Below are positions 24,456 through 37,903 of a DNA stretch of 64,000 nt, piece by piece. The position numbers and the translations under genes are program-made. Within the stretch, counting starts at the first letter, position 1. Each line of letters opens with the position of its first letter. A model generated the notes under the pieces. The model had not been told where the DNA came from. It saw only the letters and a list, made by a program, of their open reading frames with translations, and ran no database searches. The DNA is from Metarhizium brunneum (lineage: Eukaryota > Ascomycota > Sordariomycetes > Hypocreales > Clavicipitaceae), in assembly GCF_013426205.1 (NCBI RefSeq), contig NC_089422.1, positions 4,340,001-4,404,000 of the forward strand, given 5' to 3'.

Positions 24456-27400
24456 ACACAATGAGCATGTGCGTATTACCTACCGGTGTGACGGGGGTAC
24501 TACTAAAAGAACACAATACAAAGCAGCCTTTATAAAAATGGGGTATTTCCAAGAAGAGTCGGGCAGAGTGCCTTGGGGCGTTTTATAGGGAAGGGCGCGC
24601 TTGCGGGCCAACACTGCATTAGTAAAGGATTGTAAATAGATATAGAGACGGCTCCCTTTAGCGCGGCATGATGTGGCAACGGCACGGCAATGGCACGGCC
24701 AGACAAGCTCGTGGCCGCATGAGTTACGTTGTGAAAACGGGGGGCAAGTAACGACATTTCTGGCATAGTTAAAGGAGTACTTGGTAAAAGAAGATGAATT
24801 TCCAGAGGGGGATAAATAAGGTTAAGGTTTGGTGTGAGACGCATGTTTGTTTGATGCCTCGATATTGTGGGATGTCTGGCAAACGATGCGCCTGAGAGGG
24901 GGGGGGGAGAGCGAGTTCTCCATATTATATAGCAATTCGTAACTAGTATTTGGTTCTCTTTTTTCTTCTTTTGCTCCGTACGGCGTACTGCTGCCGGAAT
25001 ACCAGGTGTCGGGTCGGCCGGCTTCGGGATGCCTGCGGTCCGATCGGCGTCCATGGTCGGCGTGAGACCGGCAGTTGAATGCGCCAACGTCATCCGATAC
25101 GAAAGCTTTATTTTTTTGCAAGTTTTAGTTGGTACATACGTACATACGTACACATTCATTCATACATACATTGTACATGGGCGGTCCTTTGTGGGAGGCA
25201 AATCAGTGGCTTTTTTGGTCATGAAAAAGCAACCCGGTTCCCGCCTAGCTTGGTTCGCGCCTAGCTCAGTAGTGTTCGAGATGGTATTCTAGAAGATATC
25301 CGGAAGCGGAATGGTGGGCCAGGCATTTCATTTCCGCGAGCGACCCCAGAATTCTCAACTCACTCGTGGTTGCCAAGAAGCCAGCACGCCAGCGCTTGAA
25401 GGGCAAAGAAAGGTCTGGATGGGGCCTACCACTGGCGGCAGGCAAATTTGAAGGCGGCTTGACGAAATGCCCTCAGCATAAATTGCCCGCCACAGAAGGA
25501 GCGGGCGACGGGGAGCTTGTAAGCCACCAATGACGCACCAGACTTCAAATCGACGGCCAACTTGCACCAGCCATACTCCGTGGTATGGTTAATAATAAAT
25601 GGGAGGAGGACGGCAAGAGTCATCGGTCTCGTCGCCACTCATATAACTCTGCTAGTAAACGCTCACCGCAATGTGTGGCGCATCCTGCGCTGAACCGGCT
25701 TGAAAATCCCTTGTAACTGTTGTGCTGCATTCAACCTTGGTTCCGGTCCAAAGCATGTTTCGTTTTCCGTCTTCACTGAGCCATGTTTGTATCAGATTAT
25801 GCTTCCGCCTTGTTACGCTGTGAGACGGCAGTATTTCCAATGTTGCAGCCACAAACAGCCCGAGGCTGGGATAATGCGCAAGGGTTGGCCAGTCCTTTGC
25901 TGGACTCGTCATGATCACAACTCGGCTTCTGCAAGGATTTTGCCCGTCTCTGGCTGGAGCGCTCAGACTTGAATCAATCATGGACGCACAACCTTTACAG
26001 GGATTTGTCCACTGCTCATTTTGCCATCCGCTTCCCGCACGCCATCACACTTCTCGATAATAGCGCCCACCCTATCAACGCCACTGGCTGTATGCCCTTG
26101 CTCAGTCAGACTCATCAGTAGTGACAGCTGATGCCAGATACCGACTCAAGTTCGTATGAGTATGCGCATGGAGTGCGGAGTACTCGACACCAACACCTTG
26201 GTCTGCAGGCTGCTGCAAAAGCACTCGCTCATCACTCATCCATTCTCCCTGCTCACCTTGTTCCATCTTGCCTTTGGCCTTCCTAGATTGACCGTAGTGC
26301 GCACGCGGCCACCGGCCTGCCGTGCAGGAACGGCTGAGCCGATCCACTGCCCCGAGACGACGGTGCAGTCTTGCCCACTTGCTGTCCACATGTTGCCCAC
26401 TGCAATCCTTGTCGACAAGTATGTGTGTTGTTGTGTGTATGAATACCGTACACCAGGTATTGCAAATACTCTGTGGGAGAAGTAGTGCTAGTTTGTTGTT
26501 GCTACTTGGGCCTATATGGATACCTACCTACTTAGTAGGCACGTAGCTAGATATCAAGCACTTTCGGTACTTGAGGCATTGGCGCTACCGAGGACGATTA
26601 GAGACAACAGAGCAAGTTGCGCTCGTATCATCATTACTGGCGTAAGTAGGGTGAGACAAAAGCAGCAACATACATACCTAGGTACCCCATTGTACCTACT
26701 CCGTGCATGCAAGCATAATAAGAACTTGGCCTTTCCGATCCCTTACTTAGGGCTCCGTTCCGACCGGCCGACACCCGGTCATGATGCCAATTCTGACAGA
26801 GGCTGTAGTTATCGTTGCGCCAGGACGTCTCGTTTCATTGGTCCCAGTTGGTAGATGGGGCCGTTGATGTTTTATGTGCTCCGTATTCATTGGGTTTATG
26901 GGCCAGGGAGAGACCGAGTTACTAATAGTAATGAGAGGAAACAGAACATAATTTGGCATTGCGGTGCCTCAACCTCGTCCCGTATCCATCACGGCCCCTC
27001 CGAGTCCCATATTCGACCCAGGTTTTTTTTTTTCGGATCCCATCGTGGTCTTCCGGAACCTCGGCTGTCTTTTTAGTTGATTCTATTTTCTTTTCCAACC
27101 AGTTTGTGGGGGGCTTCTTTTAATTTATTTCTTCATTTGTTTATTACTTTCCCTCGTTGGGTGAGGGGGTACAACCGTGTAATGCTGATGCAAAGCCATT
27201 CCGTTTATTGTAGTATTAGATAGAGTTTGCCAAAGGCCGAAGTGTATCGTCGGTCGCCCATCGGATCGGACTCGGAACACTGTACCCAATTCAAGGTGGT
27301 GGTCAAACGCTCGGGCGCTGTTGCAAGGATGCGCATTCCCAGACACGAAAGTAAGGATGAAGGGATGATGTGGTGTACGGAGTACGACGACTTTCAACAG

Positions 27401-29429
27401 CGACAGTAATAACCTGTTCCTTTGCTCGAAGCTCAGTTGCGATTACTGCCTACCTAGGCATGTAAGCAAAGGTAGTACTTTACAGGAATGCTTGGTTCAG
27501 GGCCTGCAGGGCGCACACTATCAAATTAGCAACTGTACTCGTCAAGTTAAGTTAGTCTGCCGAACTCTGTGTCTCCCACTTCCCGATGGTGACACGGCAA
27601 CATGTGGTGCAGCCACTCGACTATGCCAATCTCTGCCAAAACAGTCGCTACTGCAGCGGCCTAGCAACGCCTCGTCCCAGCATTCATTTCATTCAAGCCA
27701 TGCACCTGAGATGTGCCCTCCTCTTGTCCAGAAATGAATTGGGAATTAGAGGCGCACTGCGGGCGGCGGCTGACCGTCTTTTTTCAGACGTTTGTCATCC
27801 GTCTGTACTCTAGTAGATATCGTAGAATGTGTAAGCTGCAATATGCCGGGCTTGGACGGCGTTGGCTAGAGCGCCAGATTACTCCTCGGTGGCACAGCTG
27901 TTCCGCATGTGCTCCGTCTTGTAGAAGGATATGGTGGTGCCTTTATGAAATGTCAATGTGTCGGGCAATGTGTCCGACCAAGGGTAGAGAACAGGACAAG
28001 GACAAGCAGGGCCCGGAACTGGGCATAGACCACATGGTGAGTAGACAAAAGAAGGGGGATGAGGAGGAGAAATGCAAAAAGGATTTCATCACCAGTTGCA
28101 AATATTGAAGCGTCAGCGGTTTGTCGGGCCTGAGGCTTCTCTTGGGCTCGACTGCCAGCACCTAGGGCAAGAGCGGCCACGGGACTCGCACTCAGGACTT
28201 GCCAATTCGATACCGTTGACAGCCCAGTGGTGCACGGAGCCCGACATCTCGCCGAGCATTGAAGCACGCAGTGCCGGGATCAACGGCTTCCAGGGCCACT
28301 TGTGCAGGCCGCTGAGTGCCAAGTGCCCAGTGCCCAGTGCCAAGGTGCCAGCTGAGGTGCTTCAATGTTGGGTGCTCGCCATTGATGGCTTGCATGGGGC
28401 GGCTTTGACGGGGCTGGAGGGGGCTTGAGGGGGCCCAGCAAGCCCCAAGACCCCAAGACCCTCCATGCTCCTCCATCCCATTGACCTGCCCAGGCCCGCT
28501 CCCCCTTCCGCCGCGCCCTCGAATTGTTACGATTCGCCATTGTCCGGCCTGCTCCATGTTTCTGGAATTCCTTCTTGGCCTTCGACGAAAATGGCCTTGG
28601 GTCGAACCCTCCCCCCTCCCCCCGAAACGGTCGAGAGGTCGCGCTGCCCACCTCGCCGTCGACCAGAACCCCCAGAGGCCCCACTCGCTCCTCCGCGTCC
28701 ACTCAAAGGCCGCCGTCGTCCTTCGCTCGCCCTTCTAGACTTCGAGTCGCGGGCTTCTGGGCTTCCATGTCTGGACCGTCGACGTCTGGACGCCTGGCCC
28801 TCTGGCCCTCTGGCCCTCTGCACGCCTCTCCATGCCTCCCTCCTCTAGCGTGGCCCGCCTAGTGGCCTCGCAACACCAGGCCACCCTCGCCCTCCACGTG
28901 CGACAAGTCGGCACTCGACGCAGAGTTGCGACTCTCTCCCTCTCTTCACACTCGCACCAGTCCCGGTCCCATTCGTCATTCTCCATTCTCCATTCTCCCT
29001 CCCAACTTCCATTCTGTTGATCCGCCGCCTCGCTCCTTTCGTCGGCTCTTTTTTTTCTGCCTCGCTCTCTCTCTTCAATCACACACGACCGTCGATTTCC
29101 TGCGCCGCCGTGGGCCACCCACAAGCCACCCACCTTGTCGCGCGACTTCCTCGCCACCGAGCGCAGTTCTGCCTGTAGATACTTCTCTCCGAGGCATTGG
29201 ATGGGAATCCGGGCCTGGTCTTGGCAGCAACTCTCCTGGCCGACCCAATTCGATTCGTGCGGGCTTTTCAGCCGCCAACCAGCTCACAACCGTCTGCGAT
29301 AGTTGCCTTGCGTCTTGGCCCAGCGTCGAGTTCGTTTTTGTGCAGCCTCTGTCCGTCTGCACCACCCGATACTCGACACCCCATCAACATTCTTGTCTAC
29401 TGCCGTCTTGTATGGTCGATACCGTTGCC

Positions 29430-29461
<32 letters not shown>

Positions 29462-29705
29462 CAATTCACCTCGTCCCCAGTTCTCGCTCTCCACCTGTTG
29501 ACAACTAGCCATCAACTCGGAGCCGTTGGTTCGAATTACACCATCAGTCGCCGTACCTCCTCCTCCTCTCGAGACGGTTCGAAGTCGTGACTCGGGTCCA
29601 GCCGCATTTCCACATCTTCATAGCCTGCCACCTGTCGCTTGACACAACCCTGCATTTGTGGGCAACGTGCTCCAGTCGCGAGACTGGTAGCCTCCCGTTG
29701 CCGCA
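24456..29705. other. 5.2 kb gene-poor region and PDE2 leader
   Basis: No supportable gene. Contents include a G run near 24899, TACATACG-type repeats near 25135-25170, a TACGGAGTA nonamer at 27376 and several degenerate copies. From about 28440 to 29705 the sequence is C/T-rich on the plus strand with few stops in any frame, which creates many overlapping long frames; this looks like a promoter and long 5' leader for PDE2 rather than protein-coding sequence. Confidence 0.55.
29431..29460. repeat. GAC trinucleotide repeat in the PDE2 leader
   Basis: Interrupted (GAC) run of about ten units, 245 bp upstream of the PDE2 start codon. Confidence 0.8.
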
Positions 29706-32696
29706 ATGGACCGCCTTTCATGCAATGTCATCTATGTTAATCGCGTCGTTGGCGAGGATAGATTGCTACGCGCGGCGCCTGATACCAACAGTGTAGCCAA
29801 CGAGGACGCTCAACCCGAGTGGAATCGCGATGACGCCAAGGAGCTTGTGCAGCCACTGCTTGACACCTTTGGCGACGGTGAGTTTTGCTCTACTTCTTTC
29901 GGATGAACCATCCCTTCGATTCCTCAACCGTCACAGCCTTTCCCGTCCGGTATCGCTCTACACGTGTGCTAATCCAATTCTTCTAGTTCATGTCTGTGGC
30001 ACAGGCGCGGCCTGTTTGTCGACCCTGTTCCAGCTCCAAGATGGCTCCATGACCAACATAACCCCAACGTTGGTGCTCTTGGATACACCATTCAATGACC
30101 ATATACAAGACCAGCATGCCCGTTCCAGGTCATCCTCCCCCACGCCTCCTCTGGTGGCCCATAGTTCCGAAATTCACACGCCCAACGAAGAGTTATACGG
30201 GTTGGGTTTGCTGCAAAAGATCATTACTGAAGCTCACCTCCGCAACATGTCGAAACTCGTCGTTCCCGTGGCCATCATCAGCCACCCTGAAACAACCGTG
30301 CCCAACGGCGGCCACCAAATGACTGACGGTGCTTCGGAAGCAGTGCAAATCCCCCAAGCAACCCTGGCCGCTAATCGCCAGTTGATGAGAACGTGCCTGG
30401 ATCTTGGCGCCGTCGATGTCCTGATAAGCCCTCTCAACTCCAAGTGCATCACTACTCTTGAAATCTGCGCCTACAAAGCACACAGGGACGCCACCAAGGA
30501 GCAGCAAGCGTTGATGGAGGTCGCCAAAGGCCGAAAGCGGTCCTGGGTCGGGGTGAATGAACAAAAGCCATTTGCGTACCTGCGTGAGGCGATGGTATCC
30601 GGACTCATGAACGGTATATGCCGCCTCGACAGCAACGACGGACAGCTTGCCGGCGCCCACATTGCGGTATCTTCGTCGCGTCAAGTCGAAATCGCAGACG
30701 CCGTGGGTCGGTGGCACTTCTGCGCCCACTCCTTCTCCGATGATGAATTATTGGTTGCCGCACTGGTCATGTTCAAGCATGCTCTGGCTGACCCTGAATT
30801 GGAGCCATGGCGGATACCAGCAGGTACGAAGCAGTCTTCCCTGGCACCCATCTCTATTTGGATGAGACATTGATGTGCTAATTTGCTTTGCATGACAGAC
30901 CAACTGATTAGCTATCTTGTCGCCTGCCGTGCCGCCTACAACAGCTTTGTCCCATACCACAACTTCCGACACGTTGTGGATGTTCTTCAGGCCACTTTTA
31001 ACTTTCTTGTGCATATCGGAGCCCTTGCACCATATCCAGCGGGCCGCCAACAAGGCACTGCTGCAGACAAGTCCCCGATTGCGGCACTTTTGAGTCCCTT
31101 CGAAGCCCTCACGCTCCTCATCACTGCCATTGGTCACGATGTAGGCCATCCTGGCGTCAACAATGGCTTTCTGGCCACGTTGAATGCGCCACTCGCACAA
31201 CTGTACAACGACAGGTCAGTTTTGGAGTCATTCCATTGTGCCGCTTACTCCCAAATTCTTCGCCGATATTGGCCATCAGCCTTTGAAGACAGGAAGATGC
31301 GCAGTCTTATGATTAGCTCGATTCTTGCGACAGACATGGGCCTTCACTTCGACTATATGAAGAAGCTTGGTGATGTACAGGAAAGATTGCAGGATAACAA
31401 TAGCACCGACGGCTGGAACGGCCGTCAGCTTGAGGATCACAAGGCTCTTGCATGCTCTCTGCTCATCAAATGCGCCGACATCAGCAATGTGGTAAGTGAT
31501 GCTGGTCTTTTCCGTGTTTCTCAGCTTTCTGTCACTCGACTGCGCGCGCATTTTCATATCACCAAGGCTGACTCATTCCATCACAGGCTCGACGTCATGA
31601 CACAGCCTTGAAGTGGATGCACATTCTCTCCGAAGAGTTCTCAAGGCAAGCATCTATGGAAGATGAGCTGGATATTAAGTCGTCGCTCATGGCGCAGCCC
31701 AAGAAGGACATACTATCATTGTCCAACGCCCAGCTTGGGTTTATGAACATGTTTGCTATCCCATTGTTCCAAGGGGTTGCAGACATCATGCCAGCCATGC
31801 GTTACACAGTAGATGAACTCGAAGTTAATAAGAGACTTTTCGAGCAAAAGGTGCAACAGGAAAAGGCAAGGCAGTCTCCTGATGAACAGAGGCTAAGACG
31901 AGGCGTTCGAGAGGGTACATTTTCGCCTAGAACTAGGAGTGTTGTGGGCGAACGGGACACCCCAGAGGGCCAAAGTGTCGTCAAGATCGAGCAGGTCAAA
32001 AATTTGACTGATGGGGCAGCAGAGGAGAAGGGGGAAGCTCCGCAGGTTGTAGCCGACGTCGTCGCTAGAGTCGAGCAGCAGGCGCCCATAGCACCCGAGG
32101 AGCCGGCCGATGTTGCTGCTCAAGTTCCTCCGCAGGGTACCGCCGCGCCGCGCCAGGATCTCAACGGAACTACATCTGCCTTCGACGCCGTCCGGGAACT
32201 GGCTGAAAGTGACCCGTTTAACTGCCGGTCACGTGGCGACAGTGGCACTACAGAAAGCAAAACTTCAGCACAGTTCGGAAGACAACGATGCAGTGAAACC
32301 ACCGAAGGCAGTGCTTCCGGTGCCACTGCCGGAGACTGGCATTCGCAGGCCACAACTGCCACAACCGGGAAGATGGCACTCTCTCCAAGCACTCAGGGCA
32401 CTAGTATCGTCAGTAACGAGTCTATAGAGCGCACACCGAGTGCTACCGGCTTGAACATATCACCTCCAAGTACCTCGAGTCATGGGTCTCCAGGCACGGT
32501 CCTCCGAGATACAGGAGCAGGCGATGACGAACCGAGCCACGGGGGCAGCATCGTCAAGGCTGAAGCGAAGTCTCTGAGGAAGAAATCGAGTCGGTTTAGG
32601 ATGAAGGACTTTCCTTTTTTCAGGAGAAATAAGGCATCAAGCCCCCCCCTTCCCGCCTCGGACGCAACTAGTATGGGCCGAGACGGAAAATTTTGA
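29706..32696 (+). CDS. PDE2: 3',5'-cyclic nucleotide phosphodiesterase (Pde2-like, HD superfamily class I)
   Basis: Hydrolyses cAMP (possibly cGMP) and so limits protein kinase A signalling. Four exons: 29706-29877, 29987-30823, 30899-31491 and 31587-32696, 903 residues; splice phases 1, 1 and 0 join exactly. The catalytic domain has the class I metal-binding signatures: YHNFRHVVDV, then IGHDVGHPGVNNGF, and CADISNVARRHDTALKW, which is completed only by removing intron 3. The N-terminal 250 residues include a receiver-like segment (VDVLISPLNSKCITTLEICAYK) resembling that region of fungal Pde2 proteins, which I name with less certainty. The C-terminal third (from about residue 610) is Ser/Thr/Glu-rich, probably disordered, and ends in a basic stretch (KSLRKKSSRFRMKDFPFFRR) that might contact membranes or serve as a phosphorylation target. 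Confidence 0.95.
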
Positions 32697-35225
32697 CAAG
32701 CGGCCCGCGTGGCCGAAGAGAGGACAACAGCATAGCCAATGCAATGATGAGACTACGCACAACTTACCACGACTAAGCTAGCAAAAGATGCTTGCACGGA
32801 AAAGGTCCGAAGATATTTTATAATTGTTGGCCCAGCGGTGCATTCACAGAGTCTACCGAATCGCTTGGCACGTCACGACATTTCTCTCAGCCTTGCACGG
32901 ATTGTACATTATACCGATGGGGCATCTTCTAATCTGTTTTGCTTGGGGATAAAAATGGGTGCCGGGATTTGACGGCCAGGCGCGACTAATATGCCAGGAT
33001 ACCACGACCATGGCAGGGTCATGCATCCGGGGGTATCCTACGTTTGCTTCGATTTCTGCGTACATAAGATTTTGTCCATGTTGCTTTTTTTTGTCTTTGG
33101 GTCCTTTACTACTACCATGGACTCTTCGGAGGGTGCCACATTTTTTTTTCTCTTGGCCTTGTCTTGTTTGCATGTTGTACAATTACTCACGGTCTGTCTG
33201 GACGTGGACCGTTCCGAGTGAAGGAGGAGATGGAAGGTGTACATTTTTCCCTTTTTTTTTTTTTCCCTTATTAACAACAGGAGCCCGGAGGACAAAGACA
33301 TTTGAACATGGCGTTAATTCCTCATCTCTTGTTATACGTTGGTTAGTCTTGGGCATAGGCATGGCACCCGGGGGGTGGCAGGGAGACATGGACCGTCTCC
33401 TCTTGACTGGATTTCTACCTGATGAGGCATGTGAGGCACAGGGAGGGTACGTCTGAATGGTCTGTGGGTAGGCGGTATTGATTGCCTTGGGGCTAGGTTA
33501 CATAGAGGCGACGGAAGAATACCACATACGATCTTGGATGTTTATGCCGTGGAACAAGTTTTGGTCTCTTTGCAAGGTGGCCGAGCAGGCTGCGTGAATG
33601 CGTCGTTTGGACAGCGGCGGCTGATGACATGGCGCAACAAGAGTGTGCCAGGATCAGTTGGACGAATGGGCCGATGGCGAGCGGCCGGCCGGAGCAACAC
33701 TGGCTCTGGGGTAGCAGAGCTTGAGAGCAACATGAAGGCGGGAATGTGTTTGCCATGGCTGGCAATGGGGAAAGTTGTGCGCCGATTCAGGGAAGCTGCC
33801 GAGGCAAATGTGGGGTCTGCGTTGTCTGGATGTTGCTTTCTGTCGTGACCATGGGCTTGGGGATAGTACCGGGGTCGTCGGCCAGGGCTCAGGCGCTTTG
33901 CCTCGAATGCGCATGTGTCTGGTAGTATTCAACATGACGGGGGCCGGAGAGGGCGCAGTCTGGGGTTTCTGCAATGGCTTCGCATTGGTTGGGGGTTTTG
34001 TGCGGAATACGGGCTAACAGTGCTGGGGTGGTGCCGATTTATTATTGTGCATCTGATAATACATATGCTAGTATGTAATGTATGTATGCATTCATGGCGG
34101 GAGGACCGGACCTGTTTCTTGCACAAATACCCCTCTCTCCCCATGGGTTGTTGGGTTGGCGGGTAGTACTATGTATTATAGTATAATGGCACGTGGCAAT
34201 GGGGAATGTTTATGAAATGCCGGCATACCGAGACTTTGGCAGTACTACGGAGTATTGCTGGTACTACTAGTACATATATTGATCAAGTACATACTTTACG
34301 TTAGGTACGTAACGTAGAGGGAGAGACGGACGAACAGGGCATCGATGTGTAGTACGGAGTACATAAAGTACATATGCTTGGCTAATAAGTGGGCTGCTGT
34401 CGTGCAACGCGCCGGTGACATGTTGCTGGGTGCGTCGCCCATTCTTCTCGTCGATGCTTGGTTGAACCGGACGCTGACACGCAACAAATCAGGCCAGGCG
34501 GATTGCAGAGTTGCTCCGTAACCGTGCTCTCTCGAGATGGCGGATGGCAGATGGGGAGGGTGGCCACACGGATGGACCGGTGGATCCATGTCCCGTCAGA
34601 TCGGGGCTCTTGGTGCAATTGAAACGTCGTGGATAGTACCATCTAGCTAGTACTAGCACGCAGTCTGTCGAGGCTTTCGCGGGGCAAGCTTCATGTCGAC
34701 TACACCGTAGTCGGTGCTGGTTGACAAGCCAAAAGGGGCCAAAGAGGCAAAAGAGGCCATGGAGGCTGAGAGGGTGTGGAGGCCTGCCCGTAGCAAAACC
34801 CTCCGCATCTTGTGCCTGGCCTGTTTTCACATGCCCTTGTCGCTTGATCTCGACTGTCTGGCGCGTAGTTATTATCCCTCATCTTGTTGCACGCCCTCGT
34901 CTTTTTTTGTCTTGATGGCCTCAATGCTGTCACCACGTCCGAAACCCAGGCATAAGACGGTCGACGGTTCATCTTGGAAATCTTCAAGCTTGACGGCTGG
35001 CCCCACTATCTGCTCCCAGTGACCAGCTCCCTGAGGTCCAACTTCACCTGCTCCAGTCTCCAGTCTCCAGTCTCCGGACTCCGGACTCCATCGCTCCCGT
35101 ACCTTGAGCTAGGTAATTTGTATCAGCCGCCTCCATCCCTTTTAAACTTCCGTCATGTCGCTGACCCTGTCTCCGATCCAACTCCCTCCAGCTTCCTCTT
35201 GTTCTTTGGCCTTCCAATCCACGCC
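32697..35225. other. Intergenic, 2.5 kb
   Basis: No gene recognised. Poly-T tracts near 33083, 33144 and 33249 and TACGGAGTA nonamers at 34246 and 34353 are present. The last 200 bp are C/T-rich and likely hold the promoter/leader of the fatty alcohol oxidase. Confidence 0.55.
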
Positions 35226-37179
35226 ATGGACGCAATTGACATTGGGGCTCCTACACCCACCCCGTTGCCCGATCCCCCGGTCAAGGACTTCATGACGGAT
35301 GCTCAATGGGAAACGCTCTACGCTCTTCTAGACGGTGTATTGCCTTGCATCACCTCAACTACCTCTTCTGATGTCAAAGACAAAAACTCCGGCATTCTAC
35401 TATCCGACACTGATTTCGAAGCTCTCATCGACGACTGCACTGCCGCCCTCTCGAATCCTCCTTCGAGACACAAGATTAAGGAGTATCTCGAATTTCGCCC
35501 CTCTCAAGATGAAAACTTCCGTGACGATTGCCTGCGATCCCTCGCCATTGTTCCCCAGAGGAACCAGCTGATCAAGATCTTGAATCTCCTCGGGTAAGTC
35601 GAAGTCGTAGTGGAAGTGGAAGTGGAAGTGGGTGCAACTTTCACAAGCACCGTAGTAGCCGCCCCTTCAAACCTGCTTTTCCTCTATGCGGCGAATGAGG
35701 TCGACTGGTCAATACAAGTTTTGCTGACCATCCGTTCTCGCAATAGTGGCCATGCAGGTAGCATGCTTCTGACCGGCTACTGGACTCCAATCACTCAGCA
35801 GCCAACAAAGGTTCGAGAAGCCATTCTCAAGTCATGGGCCACATCCCGCCTCACTCCCTTGCGCATGCTGGCAAAGGCTCTTGCGCAAATGGCTCAGAAA
35901 GCAAACGCCATCCACAGCCCTTACTTCAGGGAGATTTCCGGCTACTCGGACGCTCCCAAGGACTGGAAACCTGTTGAGGGATATGAATATAACTTTATTC
36001 GGGTGCCTGCCGGTACCGGCGTGCACGAAATCACTACTGACGTAGTCATTGTCGGATCTGGCTGTGGAGGAGCTGTCTCGGCCAAGAACATCGCCGAGGC
36101 TGGTCATAAAGTCCTTGTTGTTGACAAGGGCTACCACTTCCCACCGTCCCAGCTTCCCATGACACAAGCATCCGGTTCTCATCATCTGTTCGACGCCGGT
36201 GGTGTTTTCTTTTCGGACTCGTCGAGCATGGGAGTCGCGTGCGGTGGCTGCTGGGGCGGCGGTGGCACGGTGAACTGGAGCGTCTGCTTCCGACTACAGG
36301 ACTTTGTGCGTGAGGAGTGGGCTGCTGCCGGACTGCCTCTATTCACATCCAGCGACTTTGACGACAGCATGGACCGCGTCTGGGACTTCATTGGGGCCAG
36401 CAAGGATGCCATCCGCCAGAATCCGCGAAACCAAGCTCTGCTAGATGGAACTCAGAAACTTGGCTGGAAGGGTGGAGTTGTGGAGCAAAATACAGGCGGC
36501 AAGGAACACTACTGTGGTCAGTGTCACCTTGGTTGCGGCTCAGCGGAGAAGAGAGGTCCTACGGTGGCCTGGCTGCCGGCTGCCGGTGACGCGGGTGCTG
36601 AGTTTATGGAAGGTTTTGCTGTGGACAGGGTTGTCTTTGCAGAGGACGGCGTCACCGCCGTTGGAGTGGAAGGCACATGGACTGCTAGAGATGAGAACGG
36701 CGGTGTACACACGCCACAGAACACTCGAACGCAGCGGCGTGTGGTCGTCAAGGCTAAGAAGGTCATAATCTCAGGCGGTTCCATGTGGAGTCCGCTTATT
36801 TTGACCAAGAGTGGTATCAAGGTGAGTGAGAATAGGAGAAGGCGTCAGGACATGTCTCAACCGCGGCCTATTCCTGCGATGTTGAATAGTTGCTGACACT
36901 CTTGTCATTAACACCAGAACCCCAATGTCGGAAAACACCTTCATCTGCATCCCGTCAACTTGGTGTCAGCTATCTTTGGCAAAAAGGACCTGGCGTCATG
37001 GGAAGGGGGTATCATTACATCTTACGTCGACGAGTTCGAGAATTTAGACGGAAAAGGTCATGGTGTGAAGCTAGAACCTGTTGTTAACGTTGTAAGTCAA
37101 TATTTTCCACCAATTTTGAGAGAAGCTGTCAAAAGTTTTCGCAAACAATCAACCCTCTTATTAGCTATAACAGAAAAAT

Positions 37180-37246
<67 letters not shown>

Positions 37247-37903
37247 CAAGGGAATCATACTGACAGTCTAACCCTATAGCCATACGCTACATACTCTTTA
37301 CAGACATGGAGGGATGGCATTGACGCCAAATTACTAGCACTGAAGTATCGACACATCGGTACCTTCATCGTACTAACCCGGGATCGCGACACCGGCCGCG
37401 TCTACCCTGACCCTCGAAAGGGCACGCCACGCATCCAGTACGACACATCTGACTTTGACCGCGAACATACCATCGAGGGTATCATTGCCCTGGCCAAGAT
37501 CTGCTACGTCACAGGGGCGACCGAGATCAGGCCTCACCTTCATCACCTGGAGCCGTTTGTGGCCAGCGACGGGGGCAAGCGACAGGCTGAGCACCAGGCC
37601 GGCAAGGACCCCGAGTTCACCGACCCGGAATTTGCCGCCTGGATCAAGAAGCTGCGCGTGGCCGACAACCAGGGCCCAACTGCGATGTGGATGTCAGCTC
37701 ACCAGATGGGCTCGTGCCGCATGAGCGCCGATGAGGACACTGGCGTTGTTGACATGAAGGGCAAGGTATGGGGAGCGAACAACTTGTACGTCGCGGACGC
37801 GAGTGTCTTCCCTAGTGCCAGTGGTGTCAACCCCATGGTTACGGCCATGGCCTTGGCAGACTGGATCTCGCGGGGCGTCGCTAGTGAATTGGCTGGAGAG
37901 TAG
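35226..37903 (+). CDS. FAO1: Long-chain fatty alcohol oxidase (GMC flavoprotein)
   Basis: Oxidises long-chain alcohols to aldehydes with O2, giving H2O2, in alkane and wax-alcohol use; usually peroxisome- or membrane-associated. Four exons: 35226-35593, 35747-36821, 36918-37091 and 37280-37903, 746 residues, normal length. ATG 35226 is the first in frame. The FAD-binding site is VVIVGSGCGGAVSAKNIAEAGHKVLVVDKG; typical family blocks follow: CGGCWGGGGTVNWS, EHYCGQCHLGCGSAEKRG, GKHLHLHPV, and the C-terminal SAHQMGSCRM plus LYVADASVFPSASGVNPMVTAMALAD. I placed the last acceptor at 37279 because it yields PYATYSLQTWRDGIDAKL; the later AG at 37303 loses eight of these residues. Intron 3 contains a 63-bp AG dinucleotide run, and intron 1 has GGAAGT repeats. 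A catalase lies 12 kb away, too far to call a cluster. Confidence 0.93.
37182..37244. repeat. AG/GA dinucleotide microsatellite inside FAO intron 3
   Basis: Perfect uninterrupted run of about 31 AG units within the intron at 37092-37279. It lies 35 bp from the acceptor at 37279, so length change could affect splicing. The run is likely to vary between strains. Confidence 0.95.

Noticed and set aside
28440..29500. Many 80-190 codon frames on both strands ahead of PDE2
   Set aside because: C/T-rich sequence with few stops opens several frames at once; none resembles a known protein and they conflict with each other.
37301..37303. Acceptor at 37303 for the last FAO intron
   Set aside because: It is in frame but removes PYATYSLQ, which fits the family; the acceptor at 37279 keeps it and has a better placed branch site.
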